Under the pieces are notes generated by a model that did no database searches, was not told the DNA's origin, and was given only the letters and a program-made list of their open reading frames with translations. A DNA stretch of 64,000 nt. It comes from Maribacter polysiphoniae. Lineage in GTDB: Bacteria > Bacteroidota > Bacteroidia > Flavobacteriales > Flavobacteriaceae. Of this stretch, positions 28,356-35,863 are shown piece after piece. The stretch's first letter is position 1; every line of letters begins with the position of its first letter. Location of the stretch: the NCBI RefSeq assembly GCF_003148665.1, contig NZ_QGGQ01000005.1, forward strand, positions 186,001-250,000, in the 5' to 3' direction. Both the position numbers and the translations under genes were made by a program.

Positions 28356-28856
28356 ATGAAACATTATAAATTTTTCTTTGTATTACTTGTGTTTACGGCG
28401 TTATCCTGTTCTTCGGACAAGGAGGATGATGTGCTGGATGCCACTTCGATCGTTGGGACTTGGGATGCCACGGGGTTAATGATAGATAGCGAAACAGCAA
28501 GCGATGATGCAAAAAACGCAAGGGATATACTTAACTTTTTAACAGCAAAAGACTGTTATATTCTGGCTTTTACATTTAAGAGCGATTTGACTGTTACAGC
28601 ACATAATTCTTCGAACTATATTGAGATCAATGTGAATTCAGCGGGTACTGGGTTGGATATTCCCTGTCCCACTGAAAGTGATATTGAAACGAGTACCTAT
28701 ACGTTTGATGGAGCTGTCCTGACAATCGTCGATGGCGAGGGGGAAACGGTCAACGTAGATGTGGAAATCGATGGGGATACCATGGTTATCGATGCTTCCG
28801 ACCTTGATATTCCCAATTTCAATGAAGGTGGTGAATTGATTTTTGTTAGAAGGTAA
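28356..28856 (+). CDS. Lipocalin-like lipoprotein
   Basis: A 166-residue lipoprotein: signal peptide with lipobox TALSC (lipidated Cys18) and a Ser/Asp-rich tether (SSDKEDD). The mature domain starts with IVGTWDATGLMID, the usual opening of bacterial lipocalin-like domains, followed by strands such as TYTFDGAVLTIVD and a final GELIFVRR. Such proteins are small beta-barrels on the outer membrane of unknown ligand. It has its own promoter and a terminator behind it. Confidence 0.82.
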   Translation: MKHYKFFFVLLVFTALSCSSDKEDDVLDATSIVGTWDATGLMIDSETASDDAKNARDILNFLTAKDCYILAFTFKSDLTVTAHNSSNYIEINVNSAGTGLDIPCPTESDIETSTYTFDGAVLTIVDGEGETVNVDVEIDGDTMVIDASDLDIPNFNEGGELIFVRR

Positions 28857-28883
28857 GGATAAGATATTTGAAGTTTGAAAAGG

Positions 28884-28911
28884 AGCCCCGACTATCAGTC
28901 AGGGCTTTTTT
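28884..28911. terminator. Terminator between the lipocalin-like and T9SS-tail genes
   Basis: Arms around AGCCCCGACT and AGTCAGGGCT (one mismatch) followed by six T on the plus strand. It overlaps the last base or two of the convergent minus-strand CDS. Confidence 0.82.
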
Positions 28912-29257
28912 ATTTTTTATAAAATTTTGTCTGTACTTTTTGTTCTTGGGAAATAATGGTTACCATATAGATACCTGCATTCAATGATGCAACGGGAATG
29001 TTCAAGGCATTGGTCTTTATTTGCCACTGATACTTTAGAAGGGTGTTTCCGTAGATGTCTGAAATAACGATATCGGCCCTAAGGCTGTTTTTTAACCCAA
29101 GAATATTGATCACATTGGTTGCCGGGTTGGGAAATACCTTTATTTTTTGAACTGTTTCGTTTTGGGGCGCTTGGTTTCCCGAAAGGGTATTGTCCTGCGC
29201 TTGCCCGGCATAGGAGCACAATAAAACAACCATACACATCAATACCATCCTTTTCAT
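28910..29257 (-). CDS. Mini protein: signal peptide plus type IX secretion sorting domain
   Basis: A 115-residue protein. Residues 1-20 are a signal peptide ending AGQA; 21-38 is a short polar linker; from K39 the rest is a type A T9SS C-terminal sorting domain, with the signature IKVFPNPATNVINI at 39-52, GNTLLKYQW in the middle, and LNAGIYMVTIISQEQKVQTKFYKK at the end. The usual cargo domain is absent. The cargo may have been lost, or the tail itself may be the product. The ORF is intact, with no frameshift seen. Confidence 0.88.
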   Translation of the reverse strand: MKRMVLMCMVVLLCSYAGQAQDNTLSGNQAPQNETVQKIKVFPNPATNVINILGLKNSLRADIVISDIYGNTLLKYQWQIKTNALNIPVASLNAGIYMVTIISQEQKVQTKFYKK

Positions 29258-29387
29258 CTTCCTTAGGTATTTGGATTACCTCTTTGTCAATAACGTGGAA
29301 TATGGAATGTTTAGTGTTACCGTTCTGCTAATAAAAGGTTAAAAATGAAAGTGTTGGGTTTAAGGGTGTTTTCTTTCATTGGGTTTA

Positions 29388-32222
29388 TCAATGAGCCTCA
29401 AGCCAATTTTGCCCAATACCCAAGTCTACATCCAAGGGAACGGCAAGCTCATAGGCGTTTTCCATTTCCGATTTGATCATGGTCTGTAACGCTTCCAATT
29501 CGGGTTTGTATACATCAAAAACCAATTCATCATGCACCTGTAAAAGCATTTTGGATTTGTAATTGCCTTCCCCAAGTTTTCTATGGATGTTGATCATTGC
29601 GATTTTGATGATATCCGCGGCACTTCCTTGAATGGGGGCGTTTACGGCATTCCGTTCCGCGGCTCCTCGGACGATGGCATTACTGCCATTGATGTCTTTT
29701 AAATACCTACGTCTGCCCAAAACGGTCTGTACGTATCCATTATCACGGGCAAAATCAATCTGTTCACTGATGTAATTTCGTAGTTTGGGATAGGTTTTAT
29801 AATAGGTTTCTATCAATTCCTTGGCCTCGGTACGGGATAGGTCGGTTTGGTTGCTTAGTCCAAATGCCGATACTCCATAGATAATCCCGAAATTCACGGT
29901 TTTGGCATTGCTACGTTGTTCTCGGGTCACTTCTTCCAAAGGAACATTGAAAACTTTGGAAGCCGTGGAGGCGTGAATGTCCTCACCGTTCTTAAATGCC
30001 TCGATCATGGTAGTCTCGTTGCTTAAGGCGGCAATAATCCGCAATTCGATTTGGGAATAATCCGCAGCCAACAAGATGTAATTTTCATCCCTTGGCACAA
30101 AGGCTTTACGTACTTGACGCCCGCGTTCTGTTCGAATAGGGATGTTCTGTAGGTTCGGGTTGTTGCTGCTCAATCGACCTGTGGCAGCGACCGTTTGCAT
30201 ATAATCGGTGTGTACCCTTCCGGTTGAAGGTTCAATCTGCTCTGGCAGGGCATCGATATACGTGCTCTTTAATTTTGAGAGTCCACGATAGTCCAATACA
30301 TTCTGAACAATCCCATGGTCCTTGGCCAAGTACGAAAGCACATCCTCAGCGGTGGAATATTGTCCGGTTTTGGTCTTTTTGGGTTTGTCGACCAACTTCA
30401 ATTTGTCAAAGAGGATTTCGCCCAATTGTTTTGGTGATGCGATATTGAATTCCTGATCGGCTTCCTTGTATATTTTTTCTTGAAGATTCAGGATATCATT
30501 GTCGAGATCCTCGGAAAGGGAGTGCAAGAATTCCTTATCAAGGTTGATGCCTTCCAATTCCATGTCTGCCAGAACGTGCAAGAGCGGAATTTCAATAGTG
30601 TTGAACAGCTCTTCGGTCTTGGCATCGGCCAACTCGGGCCTAAAATGTTGTGCCAATTGGAAGGTGATGTCGGCATCCTCAACGGCATATTCGGTTTGTT
30701 TTTCCAAAGGTACATCACGCATGCTTAATTGGTTTTTGCCTTTTTTGCCAATCAGCTCGGTTATTGAAACCGGGGTGTAATTCAAATAGGTTTCCGAGAG
30801 TACATCCATATTGTGGCGCATATCGGGATTGATCAGGTAGTGGGCCAACATCGTGTCAAAGCATTTGCCTTTGACCTGAATATTGTATTTGTGCAATACC
30901 TTGATGTCGTACTTCAGGTTTTGTCCGATTTTCTCAATGTCTTCCGCCTCGAAGAAAGGTCTTAATTGCTCAATTAGTTCTTGGGCCTCATCCCTGTTGT
31001 CCGGGAAAGGAATATAAAATCCTTTTCCTGCTTCCCAAGAAAATGCGATCCCAACCAATTCGGCTGTTAACGGATTCAATCCTGTGGTTTCCGTATCAAA
31101 GCAAACTGATGGTTGTTTCATGAGGTTCTGCATAAAGAGTTTCATGGCCATAGGACTTGTGACACTCTGGTATACATGCGAAACATCCTTTATTGTTTTT
31201 CTGCCTGTGGTTTCCGTGGTGGTCGCAGGGGCATTACCATCGTTTCCAAATAGGGAAAACTGTCCGACACCGGCTTCGGATGCTGCTTTTTTTGTGGAAG
31301 ATGAACCAGTTTTGGTTTCGTTTGTTTGGGGAGCGTCGGGAGCGAATATTTTTGCGAATTGATCTTTGAGCCGCCTAAATTCCAGCTCGTCAAATATCTT
31401 TTGAACCTTTTCATTGTCCGGTTCGGACATTTCATAATCCTTGGCATCGAATTTTACATCGACGGTAGTGCAAATCGTGGCCAGTTTTTTTGAAAGCAGG
31501 CCGAGTTCCCCATTTTCCTCGACCTTCTCTTTCATTTTGCCTTTGAGCTTGTCGGTATTGGCAAGAAGTCCTTCCAACGAGCCAAATTCATTGATGAATT
31601 TTTTAGCGGTCTTGTCCCCGACCCCAGGAAGGCCTGGGATGTTGTCACTGGCATCACCCATCATTCCCAAGTAATCGATCACTTGCTCGGGGCGTTCGAC
31701 CCCAAAACGTTTCTGTATTTCGGGGATGCCCCAAATCTCGATACCGTTACCCATACGTGCTGGACGGTACATAAAAATATTCTCTGAAACCAATTGGCCA
31801 AAATCCTTATCCGGGGTGACCATAAAAACCTTGTATTCCTCCTTTTCGGCTTGTTTGGCCAATGTGCCAATAATATCATCAGCCTCCCAGCCCTCTTGGA
31901 CCACTACGGGAATATGCATGGCTTTTAAAATTTCCTGGATATAGGGTACGGCAATTTTAATGGCATCGGGGGTTTCCAAACGGTTTGCTTTGTACTCAGG
32001 GAACATTTCGGTGCGTTCGGCACTGCCTCCTTTGTCAAAACAAACGGCCAAATGGTCCGGTTTTTCACGCCTGATGACATCGAAAAGGGAATTGGTGAAT
32101 CCCATAATGGCAGAAGTGTCCATGCCTTTGGAATTTATTCTTGGGTTTTTTATAAGTGCATAGTACCCGCGAAATATCAAAGCGAAGGCATCCAATAAAA
32201 AAAGTCGTTTTTGTTCGGCCAT
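29388..32222 (-). CDS. polA: DNA polymerase I
   Basis: A 944-residue family A polymerase for Okazaki fragment processing and repair. Residues 1 to about 290 are the 5'-3' exonuclease (LFLLDAFALIFRGYYAL, DYLGMMGDASDNIPGLPGVGDKTA). After a linker comes the 3'-5' exonuclease with an intact DEDD start (VCFDTETTGLNPL), then the polymerase domain with motif A DYSQIELRIIAAL, motif B RSNAKTVNFGIIYG and motif C QVHDELVFDV. All catalytic aspartates are present, so proofreading should work. Confidence 0.98.
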   Translation of the reverse strand: MAEQKRLFLLDAFALIFRGYYALIKNPRINSKGMDTSAIMGFTNSLFDVIRREKPDHLAVCFDKGGSAERTEMFPEYKANRLETPDAIKIAVPYIQEILKAMHIPVVVQEGWEADDIIGTLAKQAEKEEYKVFMVTPDKDFGQLVSENIFMYRPARMGNGIEIWGIPEIQKRFGVERPEQVIDYLGMMGDASDNIPGLPGVGDKTAKKFINEFGSLEGLLANTDKLKGKMKEKVEENGELGLLSKKLATICTTVDVKFDAKDYEMSEPDNEKVQKIFDELEFRRLKDQFAKIFAPDAPQTNETKTGSSSTKKAASEAGVGQFSLFGNDGNAPATTTETTGRKTIKDVSHVYQSVTSPMAMKLFMQNLMKQPSVCFDTETTGLNPLTAELVGIAFSWEAGKGFYIPFPDNRDEAQELIEQLRPFFEAEDIEKIGQNLKYDIKVLHKYNIQVKGKCFDTMLAHYLINPDMRHNMDVLSETYLNYTPVSITELIGKKGKNQLSMRDVPLEKQTEYAVEDADITFQLAQHFRPELADAKTEELFNTIEIPLLHVLADMELEGINLDKEFLHSLSEDLDNDILNLQEKIYKEADQEFNIASPKQLGEILFDKLKLVDKPKKTKTGQYSTAEDVLSYLAKDHGIVQNVLDYRGLSKLKSTYIDALPEQIEPSTGRVHTDYMQTVAATGRLSSNNPNLQNIPIRTERGRQVRKAFVPRDENYILLAADYSQIELRIIAALSNETTMIEAFKNGEDIHASTASKVFNVPLEEVTREQRSNAKTVNFGIIYGVSAFGLSNQTDLSRTEAKELIETYYKTYPKLRNYISEQIDFARDNGYVQTVLGRRRYLKDINGSNAIVRGAAERNAVNAPIQGSAADIIKIAMINIHRKLGEGNYKSKMLLQVHDELVFDVYKPELEALQTMIKSEMENAYELAVPLDVDLGIGQNWLEAH

Positions 32223-32252
32223 TTTAGATAATTAGTTGTGCGAAGTTAAAAA

Positions 32253-32271
32253 TACGAAGTTTCTTTTCGTA
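32253..32271 (-). terminator. Weak terminator after the asparaginase gene
   Basis: Six-base stem TACGAA/TTCGTA with a 7-nt loop, followed on the minus strand by five T. It lies between the asparaginase stop and the polA start. Confidence 0.4.
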
Positions 32272-32283
32272 CCTATTTATTTT

Positions 32284-33279
32284 TTAAGATTTAATAAATG
32301 AATCGGAAGGATGGTTGATATGTCCGGCTTCCGAATATTGCCGATAGGTAAACCCAGGTTGAATACAGAAACTACCGGTTTCCCCCTTTTTGTTGATGGC
32401 GATAAAGCCGATTTGAAAATCGGTATTGTCCTTGTTTTTGGCAATGATTCGTTTTACGCCTTCCTCACAAGCCTCTTGGGGCGATTTTCCTTGACGCATC
32501 AATTCTACGATCAAAAAGCTGCCCACGGTGCGTACGACCTCCTCGCCAACACCGGTCGCAGTGGCGCCACCTATCTCATTGTCGACGAAGAGTCCTGCCC
32601 CGATTATGGGCGAATCCCCAACACGGCCAGCGTATTTGTAAGCCATGCCACTTGTGGTACAGGCTCCTGAGATGTCGCCGTTCCTGTCAATGGCCAACAT
32701 GCCGATGGTATCGTGGTTTTCAATGTTGATGATGGGCTTGTATTGCGATGTTTTTTTCCACTCCAGCCATTCTTGTTTTGATTTTTCGGTAAGTAGGTTT
32801 ACTTTTTCAAACCCCTTTTCATAAGCGAATTGCTCAGCTCCTTTGCCAGCCAACATTACATGGGGTGTGTCTTCCATGACCTTTCTGGCGACGGAAACCG
32901 GGTGTGCGATATTCTGCATGCACAATACTGCGCCGCAGTTTCCATCCTTGTCCATGATACAGGAATCCAAAGTCACATTTCCGTTACGGTCAGGCCGCCC
33001 CCCAATACCTACGGTTTGGTTGTTTTCATCAGCTTCCTCAACCATAACCCCTTGCTCAACGGCATCCAAGGCACTTCCTCCGGCCTTCAATACCTCCCAT
33101 GCTTTCGCAGTGGCGTTTTCAAAATTCCATGTGCAAATGGCTATGGGTTTTATCTCGGTAGGGGTGTCATTTACCTTAGGTTCAACCTTTTTGATGTCTT
33201 GGCATGAAGCCAATAGTGGGGCGGAAACCAATCCGGCGGTAATCGTACTTGAATTTTTCAGGAACTTTCTTCGTTTCAT
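32284..33279 (-). CDS. N4-(beta-N-acetylglucosaminyl)-L-asparaginase / isoaspartyl peptidase family
   Basis: Ntn-hydrolase of the glycosylasparaginase family, 331 residues, made as a precursor that cleaves itself before the catalytic threonine. That site is seen as ENHDTIGMLAID with T191. The N-terminus carries a Tat-like signal (MKRRKFLKNS) and a lipobox LLASC with Cys26, so it is probably exported folded and lipid-anchored. GGRPDRNGNVTLDSCIMD and GIGA-type residues (VGDSPIIGAGLFVD) match the family. Exported members remove Asn-linked sugar or release Asn/Asp. Unrelated to the type I asparaginase at 9210. Confidence 0.92.
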   Translation of the reverse strand: MKRRKFLKNSSTITAGLVSAPLLASCQDIKKVEPKVNDTPTEIKPIAICTWNFENATAKAWEVLKAGGSALDAVEQGVMVEEADENNQTVGIGGRPDRNGNVTLDSCIMDKDGNCGAVLCMQNIAHPVSVARKVMEDTPHVMLAGKGAEQFAYEKGFEKVNLLTEKSKQEWLEWKKTSQYKPIINIENHDTIGMLAIDRNGDISGACTTSGMAYKYAGRVGDSPIIGAGLFVDNEIGGATATGVGEEVVRTVGSFLIVELMRQGKSPQEACEEGVKRIIAKNKDNTDFQIGFIAINKKGETGSFCIQPGFTYRQYSEAGHINHPSDSFIKS

Positions 33280-33321
33280 CTATATGTGTTACTTAATTTT
33301 AGGGAGTTAAATATAAGCAAT

Positions 33322-34044
33322 ATGTTAGTAGAAGTTTGTGCCAATTCGTTGGAATCTGCGATGAATGCTGAAAAAGCAGGAGCGGATAGGATCGAGTTGT
33401 GTTCCGAGTTGGCGGTTGGTGGAATCACACCTTCCTATGGATTGTTGAAAAGCGTTAAGGAAAACATCGGTATTCCCGTGCATGTACTTATTCGTCCCCG
33501 TAGTGGGGACTTCAGTTATACCGATGGGGAGTTCAATAGTATGAAGCAAAATATAGCCCTTTGTGTGGAAATGGGTTTCGACGGAATCGTATCGGGGGTA
33601 TTGCATACCGATTTTAGGTTGGATGTGGGGCGTACCAAGGAATTGGTCGAATTGTCGGAAGGTTTGAAATTCACCTTTCATCGTGCCTTTGATTGGGTTT
33701 TGGATCCGTTGCAGACTATGAAACAATTGGAAGGTTTGGGTGTCGATTACATGCTGTCTTCCGGTCAGGAAAAGTCCGCCTTGGAAGGGATAGCGTTATT
33801 GTCCCGCCTAAATGATGAAGCTGCCTCATGCGCGGTAATGCCGGGTGGAGGGGTAAATGCGGGTAATGTTCATAAATTCAAGGACAGTGGATTTAAGGTA
33901 GTTCATTTGTCAGGAACATGTTTTGAGCCCAAATTGAAGGTTGTTCCCAAGGTTTCCATGAATGCAGCCTCTTTTTTACAGGATCAAGGTGTTTTTGTTT
34001 CCAATGTGGAAGCTATTCGGAAAGTATTGAAAGAAGTTAAATAA
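33322..34044 (+). CDS. cutC: CutC family protein (copper homeostasis)
   Basis: The ATG at 33322 is chosen (240 residues); an upstream GTG adds twelve non-conserved residues. CutC is a TIM-barrel protein; the start MLVEVCANSLESAMNAEKAGADRIELCSELAVGG and the RPRSGDFSYTDGE stretch are hallmark sequences, as is FHRAFDWVLDP. A role in copper homeostasis has been proposed for E. coli CutC but is disputed. The gene is divergent from the exported asparaginase, with 42 nt between start codons, so the promoters overlap or abut. Confidence 0.95.
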   Translation: MLVEVCANSLESAMNAEKAGADRIELCSELAVGGITPSYGLLKSVKENIGIPVHVLIRPRSGDFSYTDGEFNSMKQNIALCVEMGFDGIVSGVLHTDFRLDVGRTKELVELSEGLKFTFHRAFDWVLDPLQTMKQLEGLGVDYMLSSGQEKSALEGIALLSRLNDEAASCAVMPGGGVNAGNVHKFKDSGFKVVHLSGTCFEPKLKVVPKVSMNAASFLQDQGVFVSNVEAIRKVLKEVK

Positions 34045-34079
34045 ACCGTAAAGGGTGTTCATGGCATCCTTAGATGAAA

Positions 34080-34087
34080 TAACTTTG
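34080..34087 (+). promoter_or_regulatory. Candidate -7 element for the phosphoesterase gene
   Basis: TAACTTTG (exact TAnnTTTG) with TTC in place of TTG 19 nt upstream. The transcript would start about 10 nt before the ATG at 34102. Confidence 0.45.
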
Positions 34088-34101
34088 CTAAAAATAGGAT
34101 T

Positions 34102-35331
34102 ATGTTACGTTGGATAATTTTTGTAGCCCTCTATACTGCACTTGGTTTCTATGCCTTACAGGCTCTTAGGGCGGTTACTAGATACCCATGGGTCTATTTC
34201 ACCTATATTGGTATTTCTTTGGTCGTACTGTTGAATTTTATCTATCAATTTGCTTGGGGTGATGATGCGGGAAGGGTTTTGAGCCGGCCCAAGAGTTATG
34301 CCTTTGGGTTTTTGTTGACCATCCTTACCTTTAATGTCATTACGGTGATATTTCTTTTTTCGGAAGATCTTTTTCGTTTTTTGAGTGGCACCTACAATAA
34401 GTTTTTCGGGGGTCATAAGGAATTTACTTTTCCCGAACGCAGAAGATTTTTGAGTATGATTGCCATGGGGATAGCCGCCTTGCCTTTTGGGGCATTGCTT
34501 TACGGTATGTATCGTGGCAAGTATAATTTTCAAGTGCTGAAATACCAATTGGAATTTGACGATCTGCCCGATGCCTTCGATGGCTATCAGATTACACAGA
34601 TTTCCGATGTACACAGTGGTAGTTTTGACAATCGGAAAAAAATAGAATATGCCATTGACCTAATTAATAAACAAAAAAGTGATGTTATTTTGTTTACAGG
34701 GGATATGGTGAATAATAAGGCTGAAGAGATGGAGCCTTGGAAAGATACCTTTGCACGGTTGGAGGCAAAGGAAGGCAAGTTCTCTATTTTGGGTAATCAT
34801 GATTATGGGGATTATGTTGATTGGGACACCCCGGAATTGAAAAGTAAGAATCTCGAAGACCTTAAAGTTCTACAGCGAGAAATCGGTTTTGATCTTTTAT
34901 TGAATGAAAGCCGGTATTTGAAAAAAGGAGAGGATAAGATCGCTTTGGTAGGTGTTGAGAATTGGGGTAGGGGCGGATTTAAAAAGGCCGGTGATCTTTC
35001 AAAGGCTACCGAAACCATTTCAAAAGATGACTTTAAGATTCTAATGAGCCATGACCCGTCGCATTGGGAAGATGTCGTTATTGATGATGACTATCACTAC
35101 CATCTTACTTTGAGTGGTCATACCCATGGGATGCAGTTTGGGATTGAAATTCCGGGTTGGGTCAAGTGGAGCCCTATTAAGTGGCGTTATAAGTACTGGG
35201 CTGGCGTATATGAAGAAATGGGCCAATATATTAATGTCAATCGCGGATTCGGGTTTTTAGGTTACCCTGGAAGGGTAGGGATATGGCCTGAAATCACGGT
35301 GATTACCTTAAGAAAAAAGTCGTTAACATGA
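34102..35331 (+). CDS. Membrane-anchored metallophosphoesterase
   Basis: A 409-residue protein. The first ~145 residues hold about four membrane helices (IIFVALYTALGFYAL; YFTYIGISLVVLLNFIY; FGFLLTILTFNVITVIFLF; FLSMIAMGIAALPFGALLYG). A calcineurin-like catalytic domain follows, with the metal-binding motifs in order: ISDVHSG near 169, FTGDMVNN near 198, LGNHDYG near 230 and SGHTHGMQFG near 336. Proteins of this layout (YkoQ/YaeI-like) may act on phospholipids; the substrate here is unknown. Confidence 0.92.
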   Translation: MLRWIIFVALYTALGFYALQALRAVTRYPWVYFTYIGISLVVLLNFIYQFAWGDDAGRVLSRPKSYAFGFLLTILTFNVITVIFLFSEDLFRFLSGTYNKFFGGHKEFTFPERRRFLSMIAMGIAALPFGALLYGMYRGKYNFQVLKYQLEFDDLPDAFDGYQITQISDVHSGSFDNRKKIEYAIDLINKQKSDVILFTGDMVNNKAEEMEPWKDTFARLEAKEGKFSILGNHDYGDYVDWDTPELKSKNLEDLKVLQREIGFDLLLNESRYLKKGEDKIALVGVENWGRGGFKKAGDLSKATETISKDDFKILMSHDPSHWEDVVIDDDYHYHLTLSGHTHGMQFGIEIPGWVKWSPIKWRYKYWAGVYEEMGQYINVNRGFGFLGYPGRVGIWPEITVITLRKKSLT

Positions 35332-35392
35332 TTTTAACGGCCATCTAGGGGCACAAAATAGCGGCAAAAACTGGTTTTTTAACATTTTTTCT

Positions 35393-35400
35393 TACATTTG
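35393..35400 (+). promoter_or_regulatory. Candidate -7 element for the thioredoxin-fold gene
   Basis: TACATTTG (exact TAnnTTTG) 23 nt before the ATG; the -33 triplet at 35371-35373 is CTG, one base from TTG. Confidence 0.5.
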
Positions 35401-35423
35401 ATTTGTAACCGAAACAACTCTAT

Positions 35424-35720
35424 ATGTCTAAGTTTGGTGAACTGATAGATTTACATGTGCCAGTATTGTTGGATTTCTATGCTGAATGGAATGAACAATC
35501 AACCGCAATGCATCCTGTACTTAGGGATGTGGCGGCCGCCCTTGGTGATAAGGGGAAGGTCATAAAAATCGATGTGGATAAAAATAAGGAGCTTTCCCAG
35601 GCACTTCGTGTAAAGGGCTTGCCTACCTTGATGATTTATAAAAAAGGGGAAATGGTCTGGCGCCAAAGTGGTGAGCAGGATGCCAATACCCTTATCGGTA
35701 TTCTAAACGAATACGTCTAA
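35424..35720 (+). CDS. Thioredoxin-fold protein lacking the CxxC active site
   Basis: A 98-residue single thioredoxin domain. The fold is clear from VPVLLDFYAEW, VIKIDVDKN, and the cis-proline loop KGLPTLMIYKKGE. However, the canonical WCGPC is replaced by WNEQS at 22-26, so both redox cysteines are missing (N23, S26), and the protein contains no cysteine at all. It therefore cannot do thiol-disulfide exchange and may be a binding or chaperone-like protein. There is no signal peptide, so it is probably cytoplasmic. It is monocistronic with its own promoter. Confidence 0.88.
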   Translation: MSKFGELIDLHVPVLLDFYAEWNEQSTAMHPVLRDVAAALGDKGKVIKIDVDKNKELSQALRVKGLPTLMIYKKGEMVWRQSGEQDANTLIGILNEYV

Positions 35721-35773
35721 CCTTTTTTTTGCTGGTAGCCTACCCAGTGGGCAAGCTATTCAATTGACATTGT

Positions 35774-35824
35774 ATTTAGTCAAAATTGAAGTGTCACGTG
35801 CGTGATTTTCAATTTTGACCAAAT
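35774..35824. repeat. Long inverted repeat between convergent genes
   Basis: Seventeen-base arms (35774-35790 and 35808-35824) are complementary at 16 positions, and inside them sits a second stem TCACG/CGTGA with a 2-base loop. AT-rich outer and GC-rich inner parts form one long hairpin. There is no T-run, so it is not a classical terminator, but it could end transcription from either side. Confidence 0.6.
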
Positions 35825-35863
35825 AGCAGTTGCCAATACATTGTTTGGTTCTGGAACCCCCAA

